A DNA stretch of 64,000 bases from Centropus unirufus (Eukaryota; Chordata; Aves; Cuculiformes; Centropidae), in the NCBI GenBank assembly GCA_013397695.1, contig VYZI01000002.1, positions 2,904,902 through 2,968,901 of the forward strand, read 5' to 3'. How positions within the stretch are numbered: position 1 is the stretch's first letter; each line of letters opens with the position of its first letter. Positions 23,901 to 36,900 of the stretch are shown in pieces. Both the position numbers and the translations under genes were made by a program. The notes under the pieces were generated by a model, which did not search any database, had not been told where the DNA came from, and saw only the letters and a list, made by a program, of their open reading frames with translations.

Positions 23901-26900
23901 CGGGGCACCAGTGACTGAGACATCTGTTTGCAGAATAGAGAGGTGACAGCCACCCTTTAAAGGTTTATTCTATTGTCACCTCCTGAGCTGAGTAATGAGT
24001 GCATTGTTTTGTACTGTAAGAGCCCCCAAAGGTCACCAGAGTGGCTCAGGGTACATTTGAGAATTAGCAAAGCAAGTGTCCTGCTTGGAGGGATTTATAG
24101 TGGCCTGCACTGTGTGATTAATTAAAAAACTTCAGGTCACTCTTTCCTCCACTCTCCCTACTTTTCCCAGATTGCTACAGAATGTGGCTGTCTTCCAGCC
24201 TGGAGCATTGTCCAGTTAGAAAAGGACTTTGGTCACTATTTTTTCTGGACAATCGGCATTTGATAAAAACTGCAAGCAGCCTGCCTGACATCAGGCCCCC
24301 GGTAAATAATAAATGGCCCTGGGTGTGCACATAACAGTCAGTTATATTTGTGCATTTTTTTCCAGTGTGTTCTTGGAAATGCATCAGTATGGGTAGGTGC
24401 ACACCAGCATCTGGTGCGGCCACTTTGGCCAAGACTAAACCACTGCTGGTTTGCAGCAAGGTGTGAGAGGCACCACCTGTTTGTGTGCTGCTGGGGTAAC
24501 TCATGCAACACTGAAACCTCACCTGGGTTGCTTGTGCCCATCAGCACCATGTGTGAAAAGGTGTCCGGCTTTGCTCATTCTCCTGGCTTGCAGCAATCTG
24601 TAATGTGTCCTGCAGATGTGCTGACAGCTCTAGCTGTTTGGGAAAACTCCAACAAGCCCCTTTTTCTTCTGAATTTGTTGTTTTAATGGAATGGAACTGT
24701 CAGAGATGTTTCTACACCCATCAGGTCCTGATGAAAGCTGAGCAAGGCTCCGTGGCAACCTCCCTGGTGGCTTTGCAGACTATCTGGGGCACATCAAGAT
24801 TGTGGGTTTTCGGCCGCCTCATCTCCATGGCTTTCTATTCCTGATTGGGGGCAACCTTAGCCATGGAACATGCACCCTTTTGCAGCTCTTGGATGGTTTG
24901 TATTTTCTTCTGAGCAGGAAAGTGTCAAGAACTAAAACTTTGAAAGTCCTCAGAAAGGGCAGTTTTCTTTCTTTACCGGAATTTCTTAGACTTCCTGAAA
25001 TTCTGAAGAAGGATAGACTTTGTAGTACAAAGCCAGCAATCCTTTACAAACTAGAAGTAAGGGATGATTCACATAATTGCATGCTTTCTTGAAACTGCAT
25101 TTGTATCCTTTTTAGTTTCAGATCATTCTGATACCTACTTTTGCCACTCATATGTGTACATTTATATGTAAAACCATATAAAATCCTTATGTCTGCAATT
25201 ACTTCTCTGGGCTTGTACTTCTGCTTTGTTTTAGTCTGTCTTGTTTTCCTGGCCTGTTACATTTTTTTTTTCTACTTGTTCTGCATCTTTTTCAGTTTTA
25301 AAATAAATCAGATGCAAAACATCTAGCTGAGCATGCAGATTTTTGACTCCTTAACAATGACAGATGCAATGCTCTGGTAGCGTTCCTTGCCCGTATCAAT
25401 AAGCTCTTGCCGCCTGTAATTGGCCAGTGTTAATGCTTGGGAAAGCAAATGAAGGAGCTTCAAAAGAGCTCACAAGATGGGCTCCATGGGTCAGTAGGCA
25501 GTGTAGTAAATCGTCAGGGTGAGGAGATGCAACTGCCAACACACGGCAAAATGTTAGCATTCAGGTTGCTGATTCACAAATCCTGCAAGTACAAGTGGCA
25601 GTAGGGAGGCTGAGGAGGAAGCAGGGAGCCTGCTTTGGGATATTCCAGCCTGAGGACTTGCGTTCAGGAATGGCGTGGCCAGCACGAGTGGGGAAGCGAT
25701 GATCCCTCTGTACTCAGCACTGCTGAGGCTGCTCCTTGAACACTGTGTTTAGCTTTGGGCTCTCACTACAAGACACTGGAGTGCTGGAGCATGTCCAGAG
25801 AAGGGTATTGAAGCTGGTTAAGAGACTGGAGAAAAAGCCTTATGAGAGGTGGCTGAGGGAACTGGGACTGGAGAAGGCTCAGGGGAGATGTTATCATTCT
25901 CTACATGTACCCAAAAGGAGGTTGTAATGAGGTGGGTGTCAGTCTCTTCTCCCAAGCAAAAAGTGATAGGACAAAAGGAAATGACTTCAGGTTGTGCCAG
26001 GGGAGGTTAAGCGTTGACATTTTGAAATATTACTTCACTGAAAGTGTTATCAAACACTGGAACAGACTGCCTAGGGAAGTTGTTCAGTTACCACCCCTGG
26101 AGGTATTTAAAAGACATGTAGATGTGGCACTTGTTTGTGCCTTAGTGATGGACTCAACAATATTGGGCTTAAGGTTGGACTCAGTGATCGTAAAGGTCTT
26201 TTCCAGCCTGAACTAATTTGTGATTTTGTGATTCGTTGCCATCCTTTAACATAAGGGTACCAACATCTCAAGCAGGTCCCAGGAATGTATTTCTTTATAG
26301 GTCTTCTTACTCCTGCAGCACATGAAGAAAAGCCTTAAACCTTCTGTGTACATTATCTTTTCTCATGGACTGTATTTTAAATGTCTTGACCACCTTCTTT
26401 TCCCCCTTAAAGCACCCATTTCTCCCTTCTTCCTTTTATTCTAGAATGATATTGAGGGTTACTGAAGATTTCAACATGCAAAATTAAGTTACAAGCTAAA
26501 AAGTAAATAAGCAACTTGTAATCGAGAAGTTATATTGAAGATGCGTTGTTGTAACCCCCCTAGCTCTGCCTTCACTTTTTTTAACCAATAAATTTTCAGC
26601 TATTCTGTATCATTGTCCTGGTTTAATAGATGAGAAAACATATCAACATGTTTACGTGTTTTCTAAACTTGGCACTTGGGACATGTGTGGTTTATACTCA
26701 TGAATCATCCTGTAATTAAACCAGGAATTGAATCTGAATTGAGGAGTATAAAAGACAGACAAAATGGAGAGTCTTGAGTTATTGTTTAGTGAGCAGGAAA
26801 TAATTTATATATNNNNNNNNNNNNNNNNNNNNTAGATAGAGAGAGAAAGAGGGAGAAAGTGGGAATAAAAGGTTCTGACTGCTTTAAAGTTTTCCAGCAT

Positions 26901-29900
26901 TCAGAGTCACTTGACAAAAGTCTTTCCAAAAGTGTTCTGTACTGAAGTGAATGTCTTTCCCTGATTGTGGATAGAAGATAAAGTGCTGGTGATTCTAGTA
27001 TGAGTTCCTCAATGCTGTAGTTCAAATATTGGTTCTCAACAATATGCATTGGTGAAATCTGCTTTCTGTAAAATGTATTTTTTGAGAACAGGGTGTAGCC
27101 AATTGAATAGAGAAAAATGGAAACTGATGATTAGTACAAACAATGCCCCAACAGACTTGATATTTGAACAGCTCTTCACAGTAAAATATGTTTACTTTCT
27201 GGCACTTTAGAGGTAGTAGCTCTCTCTGCTGTTTGTATGATATTTCATCTAAAACACACTTTGGAGGCTGCACTCTTGTCCTCATTCATGGTGTGAGTGA
27301 GATATGGCATGGGTAGCCCCAGTACACAGGCCCACAACTAACCTGCAAGAATCACAGACTAGAAAACAATTCTTCACGTTCACTAGAACCTAGATTTTCT
27401 GCTGTTGGTCTATAACACAGTACAGGTGGTGCAAGCTGTGGGCCCTGTCCCTTGGCCGCCTCTGGAGTGGCTCAGTTGACCCTGCTGAACTGATGGTGTT
27501 TAAAGCCGCTTACCTGGGCAGGAATTTCTGCATTACAGAGTTCAGCAGCCTCTCCTGACCTTATCCCTTCCCATTTTAAGCTCAGTTACTCTTCCAGGGG
27601 TGCCAGGAGTCCCAGGTGAGCTCAGCTTGGCCATTCCAGTGTTGAGAAGTTTTATTCTGGAGCCTTCTCTTCCCTTTTGGCCTTTGTACAATCAGGAAGT
27701 GGTAAGAAGGGAATGTAGTGACATTTCAAATGTTTCCCATATACAATGAGTTTTGCTTTAAATAAAAAAGACTGTGATGACCATGAGGACTTCTGTTCCA
27801 AAAGCCATAAATAAACACTCAGTGAAGGTATCACTTTCCTCTCTGTTGTCGATGTACACACCTAAATCTATGACATAGATCTTTATATAGAATAATTGCT
27901 TTATAGCTTTCTATATAATATACATCTATTTGGTATCATCAATATGTCATTAGATTTATTTATTTCAACAAACCCACATTTCTTCCTTTTTTTTTCTCCC
28001 CAGAGTGACCGACTACTCATTAAAGGTGGAAGAATTATCAATGATGACCACTCCTTCTATGCAGACATATACCTTGAAGATGGACTTATAAAGTTGGTTA
28101 TTTAAAATATTGCACTCTTTTTGCATGCCTTTTAGTATAGACTGCTGTGATTTCTTCATGGTGTTGACCTGAAATCTTGCAGCCAGCGTCTTGGTTCTCT
28201 CTAGACATGGGGCCATAGTAGAGGATGGTTTAATTATCAAATTCTGCCATTTTATCTTTGCTAAGATAGATAAGTAGAAAATTTCTTTAAGTTGGGGTAT
28301 TTGCTTTTTGGTTAATGCTGAAGTATGTTCTGTTCATACAAGATTGTTATGCATTGCTGGTGTGTCCCTTTTATTGTTTACCTACATACATAATTTTAAA
28401 TACATTTTAGATACATAATTTTAAATCTTCACACAATTAGAAAGAAAATCCTACTGATTTGTGAGAATATAAAATACAGAAATGCAAAAGTGTTCCTTAG
28501 GTGAAAAAAAAATAAAAATATATGTGTTCTTGATAGCCTGTGGAACAGGAACAGAGATGCCTATTCATATTAGCTGTATTGGTCCTACCTTGACTTAGTG
28601 GAGATGTGGCTCTCTGGTCTGGCAAAGTTATGTAGTGTGCACAAGCACACTAAAGGATCAAAGCACACATAAAGGATCAAAGCCTTTATCTTGATTGCTA
28701 AACATTTTCAGTAGTGATCTAACAAGTTTGGTCTCTGGAGGCTGCAATTTAATGCACAGAAATATAATTATGGTTATCTGGTAAATAATTAATTGCCTAC
28801 TTGTTTTCAGAGCTCCTTTCCTTAAGAATGTCACAGAAGTCTGAATCTTTACATATCTGTGGCCCCTTACATTATTCATGAATCAGGCTATTCTAACAGA
28901 AAAAAAATTCTGAATTCTTGTATCTATGGACTGCAGTGTTCTTTTTAATATTGCTTTCCAGTTTTCCAGTTGTAGCATTACTTGTATTGCAGAAATGGCT
29001 AAAGGAGTGTATAGTTTTAAGTGGAGAAGGCACAAAATTATAAACATGTTTGTTTAGTTTTTAATAGCAACAATCAACCAAGTTGTGCTCTCTCTGATGG
29101 GCATTTTAGTTGAGTTTTCACCTGCTTTTCTTTGTTCAGATGTAGATTTCCTAGTAACCGTTGTAAACATCAGAACTAGTGTAACAACTAAGTGCATGAG
29201 ATGCCATGAGTTGGAAACTGCAGTGGATTTTTGGCCTTGATTCCCAAAAGACAATAGTACTTGTTAAGCGGGTTAGGAATGGCAAACTTTATTTTCTGAG
29301 ATTGGCCTCTTTTAGTTTCTCCAGCTGGAATTGTCCTTTGTTTCTAAATATTGGACACAGTTGTTAAATGTTGCTCAAAATCCTTTAGAGAAGGACCTTG
29401 AACCTCAGGCGTCCACATTTCAGTTGATGCCCTAACTGCCCAGCTGCAGATCCTACAGTATTCTTTCCACAGAGTGGAGCAGCCACCACACTACTCAGCC
29501 CAGAATAGGCGATGATGTTCTCATTTTACTAGATCTGGGTTAATTTTCTTACTTTGCAGTGGAAACTGATTGGAAAATAGAGGATATTCTCTTCCTGACT
29601 AATTAAATGAAGTAGAGTCCTTTAAGGCTTATGTCCCTGCAGATTGTCCTGCAGAGAGGAATGTAGATATAGCATGCATGTGTTTAAAGATTAGCTATAG
29701 TTCCCAACTATAGGATGGGAGATGCTTTTTCCCATCTATCAATGCTCCAACTGGCTCCCTAGGTACAAAAGAGCATTACTTCATGTGGGTTTTTCCTAGT
29801 TGAAATTTAAGCCCTGAACACTCAGGTGGCAGCTGAGAGGCAGTTCTCTGGTATCTAAATACTAATTTAGATATTTAGTAATTTAAATTGCCTTGGTACA

Positions 29901-32900
29901 TAAATAATATATCTTGCTTACATCTATCCTGTCTCTCCTTTCCACATGAGGAAATGGGCCCTGGTCTCCATGCCAAGTGGCAGGTCATGGTCTAGTCCCT
30001 GCTGTCCCTGCCAAGGGGAAGGGCTGGGTCCCTCTGGGTTGGAGGGGACAAACAAGCTTGCAGGATGGCAGGGGACGAGGTCTCTAGAGCTGGGCAGGCA
30101 GTGAGCCAAGTTAGGGGGAGCCTCAGATGCTGGAAAGAGATTTGGGCTTGATAACTTTCTCAGGTTAAGCCTATGAAGAGTTGAAATCTGCCATTTCTAG
30201 TGTGCTTTAATCAGTTTGTGCATGACAGAATTTATCAGCTTGTTGAACCGAAGATGGTAGACAGCATCAGCTTTCTGTGAGTCTGAGTTTTCCAGTTTCT
30301 GGTGCATCAGAAAACCAGCTCAATCGTTTGTACAGCGTCTAAAATAGTTACTTGAGCTATTATATTTTTTCACCCACAAGTAGTTGAACCTTTTTAACAT
30401 ACTCTTAGCATTAATGAGTGAGCAATTCAGGAATCCTGTCACATTATCTCTTACTCCATGTTCTAGTCAGCCAGAACAAAACTAACCTTGAATGCCAGCC
30501 TTCTCCTAGTCTTAAACTTGAAGCCAGGGCAAGAAGTGAGACAGGCTCCTGACAGGTAATAGTGCAGCATCATCCACACCGGGTATTTGGTCCCCTGGCA
30601 CTTCAGCGCGGATGACTTCAGCCGTTGCCAGATAAGCTGTTAACTCAGCTGTACACTGAAAATTATGAGTAATGAGTCATCAAGAAACTTCTTTACGTAC
30701 TTAGCACTCTCTCATTTCTCTTAGGATATAATTTTTTTTAACAGAAAACTGGTGGATACTGATTGGAGAAGAAAATAATAATGCATTGGTTTTAGATTTT
30801 TGTGTTGATGTTTTTTTTAGTGTTTTTTTTCAGAAGGTCTGCTAGTCCTTGGACAGCAATTCCACCTTAGACATAGTTAAAGGAGATTGTTCATAGGAAA
30901 TTTCTTTTCCCCAGTTCAGTTTTTTAGCCACACAAATCCTGTAGAAAAGTTGAGCATTGTTCTGAATGAAATCTGGAGAGTGGATTTAACTAAAAAAAAT
31001 AAGTATACTACCATTATTATCTGTGGGGCTACCTAACTATACAAGCTTTCAGTGTGCTGATGTGACTTGTTTGCACATTTGGATGTGCTGGGCTGCTGCT
31101 GGCTTTTCCCTAAAAATCAGTTCCCTGTTTGTCATGAGATCATTAGCACTCCTCACAGCTCCTACAGGTTATGACGTGCTCCCAGTGCTGTATCTGTTGA
31201 TGAATAGTAGATGCCAGATATGGAGTTGTACAGCTTCGAGCTGTCATATTATCAGCTCTCACAAGTAAGCCCTTTTGGGTTTTTTTAGTGCCGAGCAGCT
31301 GAGACCCCAGCTCAGGATGCTGGTGGGGAGTTTACTAACCGAATGGCCGTGCTTCCCACCAGCCAAAACCCAGAGCAGTGGGGGAGCCAAGCTGCAGGAG
31401 GTGACATTTTTGCCTAGCATATGAAACAAATTCACGACCTCTTGGGGCTATTTATTAACTCTGGTGGTTTGGCCAAATTCCAGTGTGAATAATTATCCGT
31501 TTTTTTTTCCCCTGGTTTTAATTAACAGTTGTATTCTTTTTCAGTTCTAGCTTGTTGCGATTGGCTGTTAATCAGTTGCTGTGTTTCGCTCTGTAGGTGG
31601 GAGTTGCATTTTAATATGCGAGAAACTGATTCAGCAGATGTCTGGGGTATTTGTTTAGCTGTGGATAAATGTTATTTTACCCTAGACAAAAGAAAATTAA
31701 GACAAGGACTGTGTGTCTGTTATACGAGATAAACTAAATGAACTTAAACTACCTTATCGTTATCTCTAAGCCCAAATATATTATGGTGTAAGAACGCAGA
31801 GACATGACTTCACACAGGGTCATATGTTTTCCTGTTTGGCACCATGCAAAGTACAGAATAACAATGTAACGTGGCTTTAAAACCTAAAAGTTAATTTAAT
31901 CACAGTTGTGTCCATGAACTTTAAAAGTATTTCTAAGTATCTGGAGTTTGCTTGATATCAGCATGAGGGACAGAGTACTATTTTTAATAGTATAAAGAAA
32001 AATCCATTTCATGAACTGAAGAGAAAAATATTACAACATTTTATTTCCCACAGAGTTATTCAGGATTTTTAAGAGGTGGATAAAATATATGTGACATGGT
32101 AGATCAAAGGTTTTGGGGTCTATTAAACATTTATTTATGTATCTTAACATATTTAGTTTTCTGCCACGTATTTACACTTCTGGCTTGCTGTCATTTTTGA
32201 TCTAGGTTTTATTGTTGACATTTAAGAACTTAAAGTACAGACCTGGAGCTCCCAAGAGAGCATTAACTGTACACATTTGTAATTGTTCAAAGATAGGAAT
32301 CGTTAAAAATGATTTTTTTTAATATATCAGATTTTTATTGGCTGCCAGAGCAATGCAAAGAAATCCAAGCAGATGGCCCAGCTAGGAAGGCCTGCAGATG
32401 CTTTGCAGAGCAGCCAGAGTGGATGCTGAGCCTCACCTTTACTTTGGGGTCCCAGTTCTGGCCCTATTGCCCCTAGGCTCCTCTCCTCTTTATGCCTCAA
32501 GGCATAGCTTCTGTTCATTATGCTTTTTTGTTTAACTAAAATAATATTGGCTTTCTTTGCTGCCTAGGCAAATAGGAGAGAATCTGATTGTTCCTGGAGG
32601 AGTCAAGACCATAGAGGCTAATGGGCGTATGGTTATCCCCGGGGGAATAGATGTCAACACTTACCTACAAAAGCCCTACCAAGGAATGACTGCTGTTGAT
32701 GACTTCTATCAAGGCACAAAAGCAGCCCTAGCTGGGGGCACCACCATGATCAGTGAGTACCAGCCATACTAACTCTCCCCACCCCAGCCTGAAGCTCTTG
32801 TAGTTCATCTTGGGATAGCTATAGGCGGCTCCATACCAGTTCTCTGCAATGAATCTTCAAATTTCTGGGCAATGTGCTGGAGATCCATTCATCATTGTAA

Positions 32901-33879
32901 GCCAGGGTTGGCCTGAACATGAGCCTGCCCTCAGAAAGAAAGAGCAGCATGTGGAACTGTCTCTTGGGTTTTCGTCTGAAATATAGAACTCACACAGGGT
33001 TAATATATCTAATCTTGGGATTTTTGAAAAGCAGTGTAATTGATGCTAAAATATATGGCACACAAAATCTGGCAAAGATCTGGTCATCCCACCTAGTGAC
33101 ATTTCTGTGGGGTTTTGGAAGATTCTTGTTTAGAGACATGGATTTAGTGCATGGAATTGAGGAAGTCCTGGAGAAACATCTTTCTTGGTGGAAGTCAAAA
33201 GTGTTTCTATTTGTTGAAGACCCTTCTTTTGTCTACCAAATGGCAGGACAAGATTTACCTCTTTCCTAGTAGCACTGGCTTGGCCCTTGGTTAGACACGG
33301 TGAGGTAGCTAGGGTGACATAAGTCTTCTTACTTTCTTGGAGCGGAGGAGATGCTCAGTGGAGTTTTATTCTCACTGAATTGGAATGTGGGGTTTTTTGC
33401 TGAGTGATGTTACCTATTGCCTGTGTTCAGCAGCAAGCATTAGCTGAAAAAATCTCTGTCAATAAGCAACAATTACAGTTGTTGATTACTTTTGTTAGTA
33501 GTTTCTTTAGTGTATATTGTTCATTTGAGGCTTCCTGTGCAGCATAAGGTTTGCAAATGCCACCAATAACTCTATCTTGCTCTGTTTCCATACTCACTTT
33601 TGACTGAGCCCTGCAAAGATAAGTATATACGCATACGTAGTCTTTATTTTATGTTGGTAAACATTGTGGTGTCAAGAGATGCAAAAAGCCTCTAGACAGT
33701 GAGATGCATGGTTACGGCGCACACGACCTGCCATATAATGTGGCTGGGTGTGCTCTACATCATTGTTGTTCAGGCCTTTGGCTATATTCCAAATTCTGGC
33801 TGCTGAGAAAGCATTCGACTTCTCCATTGATGGACGGGTAAGGCAGAGTAGGCTAATTCAGTGGATGTGAGGCACTGTT

Positions 33880-33910
<31 letters not shown>

Positions 33911-36900
33911 AATAATATTAAGAATGCTTGCTAGGAAATCCGTAGAAATGGACACATCAGACAATAAGTACATGCAATTCCAGAACTTGTGGTCTCTTAT
34001 AAAACGGTAAAGGAAAATAATCCCTAAGCTGTGAGGTGCTTGGATCTCCTACTGTGTGTATATTGAAGCTGCACAAAGCAGGTTGCCGGAGTCAGCTTTA
34101 GTGTAGACTGTCCACATGCTGTACCTGAGACAGCAGTACCTGGCTAACATTCTCAAATTACAGTGTGCCCAAAAACTGCCTCCAAGGCTGATGTTTTGGC
34201 CAAGATGTTCGAAGGCTTCTTACAGGAAATCTGAGCAGTGTGCACTCTGGGTAACAGACACTGAGTCTCTTTTTCAGTTGACCACGTGTTTCCAGAACCT
34301 GGATCGAGTTTACTGACCTCCTTTGAGAAGTGGCATGAGGCAGCTGACACCAAATCCTGTTGCGATTATTCTCTCCATGTGGACATCACCAGCTGGTATG
34401 ATGGGATTCGAGAAGAGCTGGAAGTACTGGTTCAAGACAAAGGTTAGCAAGAGAAAATGAATAAGTTTTGGTTTTATTCAAATATCATATGGAGATAAAA
34501 TTATCAAGTATTTTAATGAATGTATCATCCAGTACAGAAATGCAAAGGCACTGGTTATGTTGCCAATATTCTGTACTACCTTGAACTTTTGTATTCCCTT
34601 GTTGCTGTGTAAAATGGACCTAAAATTTTGAGCACTAGTGCTAGTCAGCAGCAAGGCAGATGGAGGGAGAGTGTTTACCCAATACATGCATGAAAAATAA
34701 AGATATGTGTGTTGTCAGATACAAATGTTCTATTTCATGTTTGCATGCACATGTGGAAACAGGCTCAGACATTGTATAGTTAGGTTTTATCTTAAGACAA
34801 AACTTAGAGATTAGCCCAGTCACCTTAGGTCTTCTATTTCATAATTGGAAAGAATGAGACATTTAAAGGTAGTGGTACCTTTCCACTATACTGGATTTTA
34901 ACTACACTACAATCAGCTCATTTAGCTGCCACAAATTAAGCCCAAATAGGAAGGGCACATATGTCTGAGGAACAGTTGTCTCAGGCTCATTTCTCAGCAA
35001 TGGTTTAGGATATGACTTGTGAGATTAGATTTTTTTTTAAAAAAAACATGCCTATATTTTTATAATAGGTTCAAGTTATTAGAAAAAAAACAATGCTAAG
35101 TTTAGGTACCTAACTTTGAAAAAAGGTCCTATTTTTTCTCAAGTGCTTGGTCTCCAGTGACTTTCCCTGAAATTACTAGGAGGTCCTTTGTTTCAGGGCT
35201 TAGAAAAAACAGGTCACTTATTTAGGAATCTATTTAAATAGAGACTTATTGGCTTGATCCGTTTCAATTAACATGTCTGCTATCATGTGGGATGCTGTAG
35301 GTTACCTTATCTGGACTCCAACTACCACTCCAGAATAGCCCAGGTAAAACCTCTCATAAATCCTTGTCTATACGTGCCAGCTCAGTGTGGCAGTTTTATA
35401 AATGGAGGATATCTTGGTGGCACCAGGTACATACATGTAGGCAATTGAATCTAGCCTTCTGAAAAGAATAATTTTTATCTAGTTCCTTATAATTCTACTT
35501 AACAGCATGGATTTTTTGTCTAGAAACATATTCTTTCAAATATTTTTTGCTTGATATTTTTCTTGAAAATCCATGGATATGAATTAGGAAATATTTTTGA
35601 AATTGTATTTTGTTAACATGGGTAAATCAGAACAACCCTTGTGTTAGGAAGTCTAAGTGAGATGTGTGTGTAGCGTCCTTTGTAAGGTGCAGTGCTAGTG
35701 ATGACTTGTATTTGAAAAATTCTCTTTATACAGAAAAGTACTAGCAAAGTAGAAAACCAAAGCAAAATCCTATCTTTGAGTGAGCAATTAGTAATTGAGA
35801 TACTATGGAGGGGCAGTTACTCAGGGGGATTTATCCTGTATTGCAGTATGCTAGCAGTACATGTGCTGTATAACCAGATTGCAGGTGACAAAATGCTTCA
35901 GTGAGCAAGATTACACATAATTTGAAGAAACTGCAGCTGGTCTTACATAGGTCTTTATAGGTGATTTTTACAAGGTGATGACATCTGTCGACACTGGCGA
36001 TGCCAAATCTATGCTGTTTGCCCGTTCTCAGCATTAACAAGGATATGCTGCTGCGTGTTAGCTGGCTGTACTCTCAGACCAGTATACAGTGCCTCATTTC
36101 AAAGGTTAGACACAGTTTTCCAGAGCTCCTTGATCACAGATGGCTCAGCACTCCCACATTTGCCTGAGGGCTTACATTAAAAGGCCTGGTGCAGACAGTT
36201 AGGTTAATAGTTCTCTCCAACTATAGAAATGTGAGTTTTCAATATAAATCTGATCTGCCTTTCACCGTTAAAGGGAAGCAGGAATTTGTTCATTGGTTCC
36301 TGAACTGGGATGTGTGATGGGGCCCTTGGTGGCTTCTTTGGCGGTGACAGCACCGGGAGCTTGCCTTTGTTCTCACAAATTCACCAGTACGTCTTGGGCA
36401 GTCAATGTGAATTACTGTCATGTGTTACGCGACACAAGGTAAGGGAGAGCATGAAAGCACAACAGGAAATATTTCAGCATGGCAGGGGCTTTCAATTTAA
36501 TGGATAATATTTGCTGATAATTGGGAACATTTGAGCCAGCTGGTGCAGATAGACTTGATGTCAATGGAGTGACACTGGTTTTCATCAGCTGGGAATCTGG
36601 ATTGAATTTGTTCTCAGCTGATAGTCTGGTGTGTGAGATAGTCAAGTAACAGGGCTCAGTTAATCATGTTTCAGTGCTGCATACGCCTAATACAATTTCA
36701 AAATGAATAATAGGGGAGCTCACAAAGCTTCTGTTGAGGTGCCCTGTCATGAGGTAAAATTGAATAATTAATCAGTTTTAAATCAATACAAAACTGATTT
36801 CTGGTGACAGGCTTTGGAAGAGCATGGAGATTTTGTAGAACTGAATGATCATTAGGAAGAATCAGGCTTGTAGCATTTTGGCAGCTAATCTGAGACTGTG

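Larger units (their letters stand above)
14768..28003 (+). other. CRMP1: CRMP1 intron 1 (remainder)
   Basis: This large first intron is common to both isoforms. From exon 1A it is 16,090 bases and from exon 1B 13,514 bases. It ends with a long T/C tract and CAG at 28,003. Contents recognised are the end of the CpG island to about 15,170, a 61-bp tandem duplication at 17,389-17,512, a CR1 LINE fragment at about 25,690-26,236 and a 20-N gap at 26,813-26,832. No other exon or gene is supported. The large size and neuronal gene context make it the usual place for enhancers, but none can be proven by eye. Confidence 0.75.
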
